Assembly: GCA_963205315.1 (NCBI GenBank)
Contig: CAUJIO010000013.1
Location: 1-64,000 of the forward strand
From: Pseudomonadota bacterium
GTDB lineage: Bacteria > Pseudomonadota > Alphaproteobacteria > Rhizobiales > Aestuariivirgaceae
Length of the DNA stretch: 64,000 bases
Direction of reading: 5' to 3'
Made by a program: the position numbers and the translations under genes. The notes under the pieces are model-generated. The model did not search any database and was not told the DNA's origin. It saw only the letters and a program-made list of their open reading frames with translations. Below, one piece after another: positions 43,695 to 52,970 of the stretch (within the stretch, counting starts at the first letter, position 1; the number at the start of each line of letters is the position of its first letter).

Positions 43695-44786
43695 TCAGGT
43701 CATTGCCTGGCCGCTTGCGGCGCGGAAGATGTGGATCTTGCTGGCATCGATGGCGATGGGAACGGCATCGCCGGGTTTCATGGATGTGGCACTCGCCTCA
43801 GGCAGCACCATGCGGAGACTTTCGCCGCCGGCCTCCACCGAGATCACCGTTACGTCGCCCAGAGGTTCAATGAGATGAATCGTCGAGCGGATGAACGCAT
43901 CGCCCTGACCTGCAACGCGCAGGTCGCTAGGACGGATGCCGAGCAGGGCCGCATCGCCGGAATTTGCGCTCTTGACCTTGCGCGTCGGCTGCAGCTTTCC
44001 CAGCGGCGTATCGAAGGTCGCCATGTCGACGCCCAGGGTCGCCTTGATCATGTTCATGTGAGGCGAGCCGATCTTGCCCGCCACATAAGTATCGAGCGGC
44101 TGCTCGTAGAGTTCATCCGGCGTACCGCGCTGAACGACGGCGCCATCGCGCATCACGGCGATCTCCTCGCCCATCGACAGGGCCTCGAGCTCGTCGGGCG
44201 TCGCGTAAACGATAGTCATGCCGAATTGGCGGTGCAGGCGCTTCAGTTCGGCGCGCATGTCGTGGCGGAGCTTGGCGTCAAGATTGGTCAGCGGCTCGTC
44301 AAGCAACAGGATCTTCGGACGGCGGATCAGCGAGCGGCCGAGCGCCACGCGCTGCTGTTCGCCACCCGACAGCGTGTTGGGCTTGCGCTCGAGACGATGC
44401 GTGAGCTTGAGCATCGCCGCGGTTTCCTTGACGCGCTTGTCGATGTCCTCGCGCCCAACCTTTTCTTCACGCAGCGGATAAGCAAAATTCTCGTAGACGG
44501 TCAGATGCGGGTAGAGGGCGAAGGACTGGAACACCATTGAAACGCCGCGGCCGGCGATGGGCGCCGTCGTCACATCCTTGCCGAAAATCTCGACGCGTCC
44601 GGAATCGGTCGGCACGAGGCCGGCAATGGTCCGCAATGTCGTGGTCTTGCCGACGGAACTTGGCCCAAACAGCACGAAAAACCGGCCTTCGGCCACCTCG
44701 AAGGACAGATTGTTCAGCGCACGCACCGATCCATAGGATTTTGAGATCCCCGAAAGGCGCAGTGCCAGCTTATCGCTACCCGTCAT
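43695..44786 (-). CDS. ABC ATPase A of sugar/polyol importer (H-loop histidine missing)
   Basis: A 363-residue UgpC-type ATPase. Walker A is GPSSVGKTT (41-49), signature LSGGE (139-143) and Walker B ILLLDE (159-164) are good. The H-loop reads IVYATPDELEA where relatives have VTHDQ, so the switch histidine is replaced by Pro197. I start at the ATG at 44786 with GGGAG upstream; a GTG lies at 44792. It is the first gene of the importer operon. It probably forms a heterodimer with ATPase B. Confidence 0.93.
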   Translation of the reverse strand: MTGSDKLALRLSGISKSYGSVRALNNLSFEVAEGRFFVLFGPSSVGKTTTLRTIAGLVPTDSGRVEIFGKDVTTAPIAGRGVSMVFQSFALYPHLTVYENFAYPLREEKVGREDIDKRVKETAAMLKLTHRLERKPNTLSGGEQQRVALGRSLIRRPKILLLDEPLTNLDAKLRHDMRAELKRLHRQFGMTIVYATPDELEALSMGEEIAVMRDGAVVQRGTPDELYEQPLDTYVAGKIGSPHMNMIKATLGVDMATFDTPLGKLQPTRKVKSANSGDAALLGIRPSDLRVAGQGDAFIRSTIHLIEPLGDVTVISVEAGGESLRMVLPEASATSMKPGDAVPIAIDASKIHIFRAASGQAMT

Positions 44787-44914
44787 TCCCACTCCCTGTC
44801 GTGCGGCCTTGAGGCTCTTGTCTGGGATTCAGACTAGCCTGTCTCTCACGTTTTGCAAGACGCCTCTCACGCTTCACAGCACAATCGGCTCCTGCTTAAT
44901 ATTCATGCAAGGAA

Positions 44915-46060
44915 CTAGGTTCCCTTGGCATTTTCCCATTGCCCGGTGCGCGCGGACTTGAGCACCGCATCCGTCACCAGATCGGTCGCCAGCGCATCGC
45001 GGAAGTTTGGGGCAGCGGGAGTACCGCTGGTCAATCCGTCGATGAAGTCAGCGGCCTGGTGGATGAACGTGTGCTCGTAGCCGATCTGCAAGCCCGGCAC
45101 CCACCACTTGGCCATGTAAGGATGATCGCCATCGGTGATATGCACCGAGCGCCAGCCGCGCGTGCGGCTCTCGTCGCGGTGATCGAAGTACTGCAGGCGA
45201 TGCAGGTCGTGGAGGTCCCAGGCGATCGAGGCATGCTCGCCGTTGATCTCGAACGTATAGAGCGCCTTGTGGCCCCGCGCATAGCGCGTCGCCTCGAAGC
45301 TGGCGAGCGAGCCGTTGTCAAAGCGCGCGAGGAAGAGGCTGGCATCGTCGATGCCAACCTTTTCGGTCTTGCCGGTGACATTGTGGTGACGCTCGGTGAT
45401 AAAGGTCTCGGTCATGCCGGAGACGGTCTTGATGCCGCCATTGAGCCACATGGCCGTATCGATGCAGTGGGCGAGAAGATCGCCTGTGACGCCGCTTCCC
45501 GCCACGCCGGCATCAAGACGCCACAAGCCCTGGCCGCCCTGCGGCAGATCCTTGGAGATGGTCCAGTCCTGCAGGAACTTGGCGCGATAGTGAAAGACCT
45601 TGCCGAGGCGGCCCTCGTCGATCAGCTGCTTGGCCAGTGTCACGGCGGGCACACGGCGGTAGTTATACCAGACCATGTTGGCAACACCCGCCTTCTCCAC
45701 GGCGGCGACCATCTTCTGCGATTCGGCGGCGGAGCGGCCGAGCGGCTTTTCGCACATCACCATCTTGCCGGCTTCTGCGGCGGCAATGGCGATTTCCATG
45801 TGCGTGTCGTTGGGACTGGCGATATCGATGAGATCGATCGACTTGTCGTCTACCAGCTTGCGCCAGTCGGTGACGCTCGATTCATAGCCCCACTGCTCGG
45901 CGAAGGCCTTGGCCTTGTCGGCGCTGCGGGCGCAGACGGTCTTGAGCACCGGCGTGTATCCGACGTCGAAGAACTGCGGCACCTGCTTGAAGGCATTGGA
46001 GTGGGTGCGGCCCATGAAGCCATAACCCACCATTCCGATATTGAGTTTCTTCTTTGCCAT
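44915..46060 (-). CDS. Gfo/Idh/MocA-family oxidoreductase
   Basis: A 381-residue NAD(P)-dependent sugar or inositol dehydrogenase. The Rossmann motif [14 protein letters not shown] is at the start, EKPLG with the catalytic-type Lys near residue 98, and the HCIDTAMWL segment near 188. It starts by sharing one base with the isomerase stop (TGATG), so it is coupled to it. A further in-frame ATG lies at 46072. Confidence 0.92.
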   Translation of the reverse strand: MAKKKLNIGMVGYGFMGRTHSNAFKQVPQFFDVGYTPVLKTVCARSADKAKAFAEQWGYESSVTDWRKLVDDKSIDLIDIASPNDTHMEIAIAAAEAGKMVMCEKPLGRSAAESQKMVAAVEKAGVANMVWYNYRRVPAVTLAKQLIDEGRLGKVFHYRAKFLQDWTISKDLPQGGQGLWRLDAGVAGSGVTGDLLAHCIDTAMWLNGGIKTVSGMTETFITERHHNVTGKTEKVGIDDASLFLARFDNGSLASFEATRYARGHKALYTFEINGEHASIAWDLHDLHRLQYFDHRDESRTRGWRSVHITDGDHPYMAKWWVPGLQIGYEHTFIHQAADFIDGLTSGTPAAPNFRDALATDLVTDAVLKSARTGQWENAKGT

Positions 46061-47109
46061 CACGCCACCCATCCGTGCTTGTCACGAACCTTGATCATTG
46101 CCGCCAGAATATTGGTCCAGGTCTTGGGATTCATCATCACGTCGTTGGGGAACATGCAGCCATCCCAGCAGATGTGGCGGAAGGCCTTGGTCAGTTCGCC
46201 GTTACCGTCGCGCAGCCAGTAGCCTGCATGCTTGGTGATGTTGAGCTTGCCGTTCCTGTCATCGACTTCGCAGTGATGGCCGGTCTTGTCGTGATAGCCC
46301 AGCCCCTTCACCGTGCCGTCGTTCTGGGCAACGTGGAAATCGATGGTCCAGGGCCTGAGCGCATCGGTCATCTTCTTCAGCGCCTCGTCCAGGACGGCCT
46401 TGTCCTTCCAGTCATACTTGGCAGGCAGCAGGCGCGACTTCGGGGCGTTGTAGCCCATCGTGTAAAGCAGCGTATGAGCCATGTCGGCCTGGAAGCCGAT
46501 GGTCTGCGGACGGTCGGTCTCCTCGAAGGTGTTCAGCATGTCTTTCCAGGAGTTCATCCCGCCCCAGCAGATTTCACCTTCGCAGGCGAGACGCTCGCCA
46601 TAGTCGGATGCAACACTGCAGGCCTCGCGGAAGGTCTTGGCGATCTTCTTGGTATTGCCGGCCGGGTCTTTTGCCCATTCCGCCGTGCTGGACGCCGAAT
46701 CAATGCGGATGACGCCATAGGGGCGGACACCGAGATCGCGCAGCCGGGCAGCAAGGCGGCAGGACTTCTCGACATTGGCGACGAACTTCTTGCGGTCGGT
46801 GGCCGAGCCCATTGCCGAGCCGCCGCCCACGGGCGGCCAGACTGGCGCTACGATCGAGCCAATGTTGAGATTGTGCTTCTTCGCCTTGTCGGCCAGCTTC
46901 TTCACTTCGTCGTCGGTGAAGTCGATGTTGGTGTGAGGTGCTGCATGAAAAATGTCGATGCCGTCGAATTTCACGCCATCGACCTCGGCCTTGACGGTCA
47001 GGTCGATCATCGTGTCGAGGCCGATGGCCGGGATCTCATCCGAGCCGCGGCCAACGAGGCCGGGCCACATGGCATTGTGGAGCTTGGGAAAATTATTCTT
47101 CGACGGCAT
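46060..47109 (-). CDS. Sugar phosphate isomerase/epimerase (TIM barrel)
   Basis: A 349-residue AP-endonuclease-2-fold protein. It shows [17 protein letters not shown] near the start, a [11 protein letters not shown] segment, and [11 protein letters not shown] with likely metal ligands. The Asp/His/Glu pattern fits an isomerase of sugar or inositol derivatives. It heads a minus-strand pair with the Gfo/Idh/MocA enzyme, divergent from the GntR gene. Substrate unknown. Confidence 0.87.
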   Translation of the reverse strand: MPSKNNFPKLHNAMWPGLVGRGSDEIPAIGLDTMIDLTVKAEVDGVKFDGIDIFHAAPHTNIDFTDDEVKKLADKAKKHNLNIGSIVAPVWPPVGGGSAMGSATDRKKFVANVEKSCRLAARLRDLGVRPYGVIRIDSASSTAEWAKDPAGNTKKIAKTFREACSVASDYGERLACEGEICWGGMNSWKDMLNTFEETDRPQTIGFQADMAHTLLYTMGYNAPKSRLLPAKYDWKDKAVLDEALKKMTDALRPWTIDFHVAQNDGTVKGLGYHDKTGHHCEVDDRNGKLNITKHAGYWLRDGNGELTKAFRHICWDGCMFPNDVMMNPKTWTNILAAMIKVRDKHGWVA

Positions 47110-47177
47110 CTGGTCCTCCCGCGCGGTTCCTGAATCTTTTTATGATGTTAGACAGGAATCAGGCTTGCTGTCCAGAA

Positions 47178-47197
47178 CTGTTATATTAGTATCACAG
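47178..47197. promoter_or_regulatory. Candidate GntR operator
   Basis: CTGTTATA-TTAG-TATCACAG is an inverted repeat with 7 of 8 base pairs, 1 base before the GntR ATG, in the divergent promoter region shared with the isomerase operon. It fits a site for autoregulation and control of the divergent genes. Confidence 0.45.
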
Positions 47198-47198
47198 T

Positions 47199-47882
47199 AT
47201 GTCCTATGACCTTTCATCGGCACGCCTCGACCGCTCCAGACCCTTGCGCGAGCAGATCTATCCGATCATCCGGGCGCTGCTTCTGACCGGCGCAATCCGT
47301 CCAGGCGAGGTGATTGACGAGAAAGCCATTGCGGCGCAGCTCAACGTGTCGCGAACGCCGGTGCGGGAGGCCGTGAAGCGCCTAGTGGACGAGCATCTGG
47401 TGGATGTCATCGCGCAATCGGCGACGCGGGCGGCGCGTATCGACGCCAAGGCCATCGAGGAATCCTATCTCATCCGGCGGGCGCTCGAGATGGAAAGCGC
47501 GGCCCAGGCGGCCGCTCACATGAGCCAGGATCACGCCGACCGTCTTGCAGACATCCTGATGCTGCATGCACGCGCCGTGGAGCGGCGGCAATTCGTCGAG
47601 GCGATTGCATGCGACGACGAGTTTCATCGCGCCATTACTGGCATCAGCAATCTGCCGCGGCTATGGAGCGCCATCGAGATCTCCAAGGCGCAGCTCGACC
47701 GTTGCCGCTACCTCATGGTGCCGCGCGATGGACAAGCGGAGGCGACACTCGAGCAGCACCGCGAAATCATCCGTGCACTGAACAGCCGCGATCCGGCCAA
47801 GGCCGCAGCGGCGATGAAGGCGCATCTCGACGCCGCCTACCGCAGCACCGTCGCCGTTCTCGAGGGTCCGGGGCTCGAGTAG
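47199..47882 (+). CDS. GntR-family regulator (FCD type)
   Basis: A 227-residue regulator. The winged helix (about 15-75) reads PLREQIYPIIRALLLTG...LNVSRTPVREAVKRL, and the all-helical FCD ligand domain follows with its metal-type HR pattern (DDEFHRAIT). It is divergent from the isomerase and Gfo/Idh/MocA genes and convergent with the LacI gene, so it probably controls the sugar island in response to a sugar acid or intermediate. Confidence 0.92.
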   Translation: MSYDLSSARLDRSRPLREQIYPIIRALLLTGAIRPGEVIDEKAIAAQLNVSRTPVREAVKRLVDEHLVDVIAQSATRAARIDAKAIEESYLIRRALEMESAAQAAAHMSQDHADRLADILMLHARAVERRQFVEAIACDDEFHRAITGISNLPRLWSAIEISKAQLDRCRYLMVPRDGQAEATLEQHREIIRALNSRDPAKAAAAMKAHLDAAYRSTVAVLEGPGLE

Positions 47883-47893
47883 CGCGCAATCCA

Positions 47894-48898
47894 TTACGGC
47901 GGCGGGCCGCAGGAACGCCGCACCACCAGTTCCGGCTGCAGCAAGATGCGTTGTGCAGGCTCGCTATTGCCGTTGAGGCGCGACATGAGGCACGAGAGCG
48001 CGGCATCGGCCATGGCATCGATGGGCTGACGGACGGTGGTGAGAGCAGGCGAAAATGCCGGGGCCCAGGGAAAATCATCGATAGCGGCAATCGAGATATC
48101 GCGTGGCACCGAGAGTCCGGCCTGCGCCACGGCCTGCATCACACCGATCAGCATCTGATTGTTGGCGACAAAGATGGCGGTCGGCCGGTCCGGCAGATTG
48201 ATCAGCTCCAATCCCGCCTTGCAAGCCTCGGCAACGTGGAAGTCACCACGCCGGACATAATCCGGCAGCGGCTCGATTCCGTGGTTTTCAAGCGAGGCCT
48301 CAAAACCGTAAAGCCGCTCGCGGCTGACGAAGCGATGCGATGGACCCGAGACCGTGGCCACCCGGCGGTGGCCAAACGACAGGATATGGTCGGTTGCAAG
48401 CTGGGCGGCCTTGCGATTGTCGATGACCACGGTATCCGCACGGGCAGAGGGAGGCGCGTTGTCCAGCATGACGAGCGGCATCTTGCCGGCAATCTCAATG
48501 AGTTTGCCGCAATCCTCCTCGCTGCTACCCGGCGAGATGATGGTGCCAGATGCCTGATGCGAGCGCATGAGGCGGATGAGGTCCGCCTCGGCACCTGCAT
48601 GGTCATCGCTGACGCCGAGCAGCACGGTGAAGCCAGCCGCCGCCGCCTTGCGCTGCACGGCATGAACCAGTTCGGTGAAGAACGGATTGGTGATGTCGGG
48701 AACGACGAGACCGATGAGCGATGACTTGCCGCTCTTCAGGCCGCTGGCGATGGCGTTGGGCGCATAGCCCAGTTCGTCAATCGCCGCGAGCACACGCTCC
48801 TTCAACGCGGGACTGACGAAACTCGCGCCCGAGAGCGTGGCGGAGACGGTCGCGATCGACACGCTTGCCAGCCGCGCCACGTCCTTCATCGTTGCCAT
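47894..48898 (-). CDS. LacI-family repressor
   Basis: A 334-residue repressor: DNA-binding helix-turn-helix at 4-50 (MKDVARLASVSIATVSATLSG and hinge LGYAPNAIASGLKSGKS), then a periplasmic-binding-like ligand domain. It ends 11 bases from the convergent GntR stop, and its gene lies 24 bases after the PhyH gene, as one transcription unit. The perfect palindrome 5' of that unit is the obvious operator, so it is probably autoregulated. Confidence 0.93.
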   Translation of the reverse strand: MATMKDVARLASVSIATVSATLSGASFVSPALKERVLAAIDELGYAPNAIASGLKSGKSSLIGLVVPDITNPFFTELVHAVQRKAAAAGFTVLLGVSDDHAGAEADLIRLMRSHQASGTIISPGSSEEDCGKLIEIAGKMPLVMLDNAPPSARADTVVIDNRKAAQLATDHILSFGHRRVATVSGPSHRFVSRERLYGFEASLENHGIEPLPDYVRRGDFHVAEACKAGLELINLPDRPTAIFVANNQMLIGVMQAVAQAGLSVPRDISIAAIDDFPWAPAFSPALTTVRQPIDAMADAALSCLMSRLNGNSEPAQRILLQPELVVRRSCGPPP

Positions 48899-48922
48899 TG
48901 GGCGTCTGCCTCTGGGTCAGCG

Positions 48923-49798
48923 CTAGTTCCACCAGCCTTTGTGGTCCTTCTTCGGCTGGCGGAGAATGCCATCGCCATCCTTCGGCGGCTCGATCTCGAG
49001 CAGATAGCGCTTCACCGGACTCATGCGGTTGTAGAGTTCGGGCGTCAGGTAGTCGAGCTGCAGCAACTGCTGCGGCAGGTCGCGGCGCGTGTAAGTGAGA
49101 TGCAACATGCGGCGCGGCTTGTCGGACTTCTTCAGCGTGCCGGCATGCCACATCGAGGAATTGCAGATGATGGCCGAACCGGCGGGCGCCTCGACCAGCA
49201 CCTCGCCCGGATAGGGCGCCAGCAGATCCTTTGGAACCCGGGCTTCATCCTCAGGCGACAGTGGGGTCGGCTCCCAGTCGCCGATGTTCACGTAGGGCAC
49301 ATTGATCGGCGCCCAGTGATGAGACCCGGGAACAATGCGCGTCGGGCCATTGTCGAGCGTCATGTCGTCGAACATGATCATCGAATTGACGACCCACCAG
49401 TCGTCGGCGAATTTCTTCGGCACGTCGACGTGCAATTCCTGATGGCCGTAGCCCTTCACAGGATCGCGAAGATTGGCGCCATGAACCTTGATTTCGCCCA
49501 GTGCGTGGGCCGACATGGCGAGGACTTCAGGGATCCACAGGCATTTGTCGAAAACGTCGGTCTTGTTGAAAATGTTGGAAAGCCGGCGTGCTCCAGGTTC
49601 GACATGAACTTCGTGGCCGCCCTTTTCGTTTTCCGCCGCATGAATGCGCTCGAAGGCATCCCGCATTCTTGCGCAATCCTCTGGCGTCAGGGCGTTTTCA
49701 ACGATCACGTAGCCCAGGTCGTCAAACTGCCGCTTCTGGGCCTCGGTCAGGGTCGCCGGTCCGACGCCGAGTTCGTGCAGGGCCTGTTTCGTATACAT
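48923..49798 (-). CDS. Phytanoyl-CoA dioxygenase (PhyH) family protein
   Basis: A 291-residue Fe(II)/2-oxoglutarate dioxygenase-fold protein. The metal triad looks present as HVDVPKKF (H-x-D) and the later MWHAG histidine, and the DNGPTRIVPGSHHW motif is typical. Members hydroxylate an unactivated carbon; the substrate is unknown. GGGAGAA precedes the ATG at 49798. It shares a transcript with the LacI gene and lies in the sugar island, so its substrate may be linked to the transported compound. Confidence 0.88.
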   Translation of the reverse strand: MYTKQALHELGVGPATLTEAQKRQFDDLGYVIVENALTPEDCARMRDAFERIHAAENEKGGHEVHVEPGARRLSNIFNKTDVFDKCLWIPEVLAMSAHALGEIKVHGANLRDPVKGYGHQELHVDVPKKFADDWWVVNSMIMFDDMTLDNGPTRIVPGSHHWAPINVPYVNIGDWEPTPLSPEDEARVPKDLLAPYPGEVLVEAPAGSAIICNSSMWHAGTLKKSDKPRRMLHLTYTRRDLPQQLLQLDYLTPELYNRMSPVKRYLLEIEPPKDGDGILRQPKKDHKGWWN

Positions 49799-49849
49799 GA
49801 TCGTTCTCCCATGAAATTGTCTTCGGTCTTGCTGTCGCTGCACCGAATT

Positions 49850-49869
49850 AAACGTTTAGCTAAACGTTT
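49850..49869. promoter_or_regulatory. Perfect 20-bp palindrome, LacI-type operator
   Basis: AAACGTTTAGCTAAACGTTT equals its own reverse complement over all 20 bases. It contains two AAACGTTT units with central CG, the hallmark of LacI-family operators, spaced 12 bases apart. It lies 52 bases before the PhyH ATG (minus strand) and 69 before the divergent protease gene. The LacI gene behind PhyH is the likely binder. Confidence 0.75.
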
Positions 49870-49937
49870 CGTCAATGGAAATGTTCTGCCGCCGTCATGG
49901 CAGTTGATTGCGCCAGCAATCGGCTTATCTAGTATTT

Positions 49938-51029
49938 ATGGGCTGGTCACTCACCATCGGACACATCGGCGGTACGGCCGTCAGGTTGCATTTCACCTTT
50001 CTGCTGTTCCTGGTCTGGGTCGGGCTGGCTGATTATGCCGCCGGTGGGCCTGCAGCCGCAGTGGACTCCGTCGCCTTCCTCATTCTGGTTTTTCTCTGCG
50101 TCACACTGCATGAATTTGGCCATATCCTCACGGCGCGGCGCTTCGGAATTCACACGCCGGAAGTGATCCTTTCACCGATCGGCGGCATCGCCAACATGGA
50201 GCGCATGCCGGAGCAGCCGATGCAGGAGCTGCTTGTCGCTATTGCCGGTCCTGTGGTGAACGTGGTCATCCTGGCTCTGCTGATGGCGGGTTTTGGCCTT
50301 GGCGTCAGTGAGCTGACCAGTCTCAATTTCGAGACCGCCACACTGGTGCAGCGGCTGGCGGTGGTGAATGCAACGCTGGTGTTGTTCAACCTCGTCCCCG
50401 CCTTCCCGATGGATGGCGGCCGGGTGCTGCGGGCCCTCCTCGCAATGGCCATGGGGCCTGCCAAGGCAACAGATGTCGCCGCACGCATCGGCCAGGGCTT
50501 CGCCTTCCTGTTCGTCCTGCTGGGCCTGTTCTACAACCCGATCCTGATGCTGGTGGGCATCTTCATCTATTTTGCAGCAGGATCGGAACAACAAGCATCT
50601 GCCTTCAACCGCTTCGCCAGCCAGTTGCGCGTGCGCGATGCCATGGAGCCATCGCCTGCCCTGCTGCGCGGAAGCGATCCGCTGTCGCGCGCCGTGGACC
50701 TGCTGCTCTCCACGCCGCAACGTGATTTCCCGGTGATTGACGATCATGGCGCCGCCATCGGGCTCCTCGACCGTGAAGCCATGCTCATCGGTCTCAAGAC
50801 GCATGGCGCCGACGCGGACGTTGCCAGGATGATGCGCGAGTCGTCGCCGGTCCCGCAGGATGTCGCGTTGGCCGAAGCCTTTGCGGACATGCGCAGCCGG
50901 GGCGTCAAGGCCGAGGCCGTGAGCGACCGCGGCGGCCGCATCGTCGGCATTCTGACTGTCGAAAACATTGCAGAAATGATGATGGTGGAAAACGCCCGGC
51001 CGGACTGGCGTTTCGCCCGCCGCAATTAG
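49938..51029 (+). CDS. Site-2-type M50 membrane metalloprotease with CBS domains
   Basis: A 363-residue membrane protein. Zinc motif HEFGH is in the second helix (CVTLHEFGHILTARRFG), and the third ligand is in NLVPAFPMDGGRVLRA. About six helices come first; from about residue 230 two CBS domains follow (VRDAMEPSPALLRGSDPLSRAV and SSPVPQDVALAEAF), which usually sense adenosyl nucleotides. Members cleave within the membrane. I start at the ATG at 49938; the ribosome site is weak. Its end overlaps the ABC exporter end by 4 bases. Confidence 0.9.
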   Translation: MGWSLTIGHIGGTAVRLHFTFLLFLVWVGLADYAAGGPAAAVDSVAFLILVFLCVTLHEFGHILTARRFGIHTPEVILSPIGGIANMERMPEQPMQELLVAIAGPVVNVVILALLMAGFGLGVSELTSLNFETATLVQRLAVVNATLVLFNLVPAFPMDGGRVLRALLAMAMGPAKATDVAARIGQGFAFLFVLLGLFYNPILMLVGIFIYFAAGSEQQASAFNRFASQLRVRDAMEPSPALLRGSDPLSRAVDLLLSTPQRDFPVIDDHGAAIGLLDREAMLIGLKTHGADADVARMMRESSPVPQDVALAEAFADMRSRGVKAEAVSDRGGRIVGILTVENIAEMMMVENARPDWRFARRN

Positions 51030-52732
51030 GATTCGAGCGGAACCAGCGCTTCTGTCACCTGACCGGCGCGCACTTCATAGAGCCGGTCGGCAATCGTCGC
51101 CCAGGCCTCGTGATGGGTGATGACGATAATGGTATATTGCCGCGACAGGTTGGCGATGTTGCGAATGATCTCCGCTTCCGTCGCCGGATCGAGTGCGCTG
51201 GTCACTTCATCGAGAATCAGCACAGCGGGTTTCTTCACCAGCGCACGCGCGAGCGAAATTCTCTGGCGCTGGCCGCCGGACAGCTTGCCGCCCATTTCTC
51301 CGACATTGGTGTCGAGACCCGCCGGCAGTCCATCAATGAAAGCCGCGGCGCCAGCGAGTTGAAGGGCAGCCAGAACCGCATCATCGCCGATTGTCTCGTC
51401 ACCCAGCGTGATGTTGTTGCGGATCGTCGAATGCAACAGGTTGAGCTCCTGCGGCACATAGCCTATCCGGCTGCGGAATTTCAGCAGATCGATGTCGGCA
51501 AGCGGCGTGTCGCCGAACATGATGCTGCCCGCGGATGGCCGGTGAAGACCGATCAGCAAGTCGATGATCGTGGTCTTGCCGGCACCTGAAGGGCCTTTCA
51601 GCACGGTGATGCCCTTGGCGGGGATGGTGAGATCGACGGACTTCAGAATCTCTGTCTCACCATGTGCGAAGCTCACACCTATGAAGCGGCAATCGCTGTC
51701 GAGATCGGCAGCGGACTTGCCGGTCAGTTCCTCCTTCTTCGCGTGCGCCAAAGACACCAGTGTGGTGACGCGCTCATAGGCGCTCTCGACCTCGACGGAC
51801 TGTTGCAACCAGCGCTGCAGCTTCGTGGCATTGAGCACCACCTTCAGGAACAATATTCCGCTGACAACGAGGTCGGCGATGGGCGTGTGCCAATAGGTGT
51901 GAGCGAAATAGATTACGCCTCCGACGGCCGTTATCATCATGGCATCGCCGCCCTGAACAAGGGCCTGCCTTGCGATTTCGCGCGTGTTGAGACTCTTCTG
52001 CAGCCTGCGGATGGTCTTCTGCAGCGACGCCAGCAGCGGCGCATAGCGGTTCATCGTCTTCAGCGGCTTGATATTCGCCAACATGTCGACAACTTCGACT
52101 GTCAATTCGCCGGTGCGGGCCATCTGGCGGCGGCCGGCACGGCGGGAAATGCGGATGAAGAGGCTCAGAACCTGCGCCATGGCGGCACTGACGACGATGC
52201 CGAGCAGCGCCAGACGCCAGTCGATCACCACGGCAACGATGGCATAGACCAATGCCTGAACCACCATGGCGGAGAATTGTGCGGCGAGCAGATAGGCATC
52301 GCCGGCACGGGTCGCATCGTTGCTCACGGCATTGGCGAAGGTGCCGCTTTGCTGGCCCGAATAGAAGCTCCAGCTGGCATCGAACAATTCGGTGATCAGG
52401 CGTTGCCGCAACCGCACCGAGACCTTGGCCGCCGAGATGCCGGCATAGGACAAGGCGCCGAAACTGATGAGCGATTTCAGAAGATACGCAACGATCATGA
52501 CGGCCAGCAGTGTGCCGAGCGTCGGTGTCAGATCGAAACGGGCCAGGACCGATGACAGGCTCTGGCTGAAGCCCGAGGTGGCACCCGTCTGATCGCCTGA
52601 AATGATGGCAAGGGCCGGAATGAGGGTGCTGATGCCCACCGCTTCACACAGCGACGCAAGGACCAGGCTTAGCAGGACCAGAACGGGGCTTGTGCCTTCC
52701 GCGCTCAGGAAGATCTGGAGTGCTTTTTTCAT
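51026..52732 (-). CDS. ABC exporter, fused permease-ATPase (MsbA-like)
   Basis: A 568-residue half-transporter: six helices to about residue 310, then an ATPase with Walker A GPSGAGKTT, signature LSGGQRQRISLARAL, Walker B AVLILDEVTSALD and an H-loop (ITHHEAW). It should homodimerise and export a lipid, glycan or peptide. It is the downstream neighbour of the polysaccharide kinase genes after the 101-bp repeat, so a cell-surface glycan or lipid is a plausible cargo. Confidence 0.92.
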   Translation of the reverse strand: MKKALQIFLSAEGTSPVLVLLSLVLASLCEAVGISTLIPALAIISGDQTGATSGFSQSLSSVLARFDLTPTLGTLLAVMIVAYLLKSLISFGALSYAGISAAKVSVRLRQRLITELFDASWSFYSGQQSGTFANAVSNDATRAGDAYLLAAQFSAMVVQALVYAIVAVVIDWRLALLGIVVSAAMAQVLSLFIRISRRAGRRQMARTGELTVEVVDMLANIKPLKTMNRYAPLLASLQKTIRRLQKSLNTREIARQALVQGGDAMMITAVGGVIYFAHTYWHTPIADLVVSGILFLKVVLNATKLQRWLQQSVEVESAYERVTTLVSLAHAKKEELTGKSAADLDSDCRFIGVSFAHGETEILKSVDLTIPAKGITVLKGPSGAGKTTIIDLLIGLHRPSAGSIMFGDTPLADIDLLKFRSRIGYVPQELNLLHSTIRNNITLGDETIGDDAVLAALQLAGAAAFIDGLPAGLDTNVGEMGGKLSGGQRQRISLARALVKKPAVLILDEVTSALDPATEAEIIRNIANLSRQYTIIVITHHEAWATIADRLYEVRAGQVTEALVPLES

Positions 52733-52780
52733 CCGAACCGGGGGCGGGGCGCTGGAGCGTGCATCATTGCTGCCGACACT

Positions 52781-52881
52781 TAGCGCATTGGGCGAGCAAG
52801 TGGAATCACTTGCGACGCGAAAAATGCGCCAGGTTCAAAGTGATCGAGCAACTTGCCGGCGCTCGATCGAGCGCCGGTTGC
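52781..52881 (-). repeat. 101-bp structured dispersed repeat, copy 2
   Basis: The reverse complement of this stretch matches 6043-6143 over its whole length with 7 differences. Both hairpins are kept: arms CCGGCGCTC / GAGCGCCGG and GCAAGTG / CACTTGC, with changes only in the loops. On the minus strand it follows the stop of the P-loop kinase gene and precedes the exporter start at 52732, the same orientation to its upstream gene as copy 1. No open frame crosses it convincingly. Confidence 0.85.
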
Positions 52882-52970
52882 TCTGGAGGCCTCGTGTACC
52901 GAATTCAAGGCGATTGGGACGGCGCCGGAAATCTGTAGACCGGCCCTCGTCAACTGCCGGTGCCCGCGTT

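Noticed and set aside
42358-43878. Plus-strand open frame of 506 codons
   Set aside because: It is antisense to the binding-protein gene and ATPase A; composition and lack of motifs mark it as a shadow.
44800-44905. Direct CGTGAGAG repeats and a TTGCAA/TAGTCT pair before ATPase A
   Set aside because: They could be a promoter and operator but the match is weak; no second copy was found to support it.
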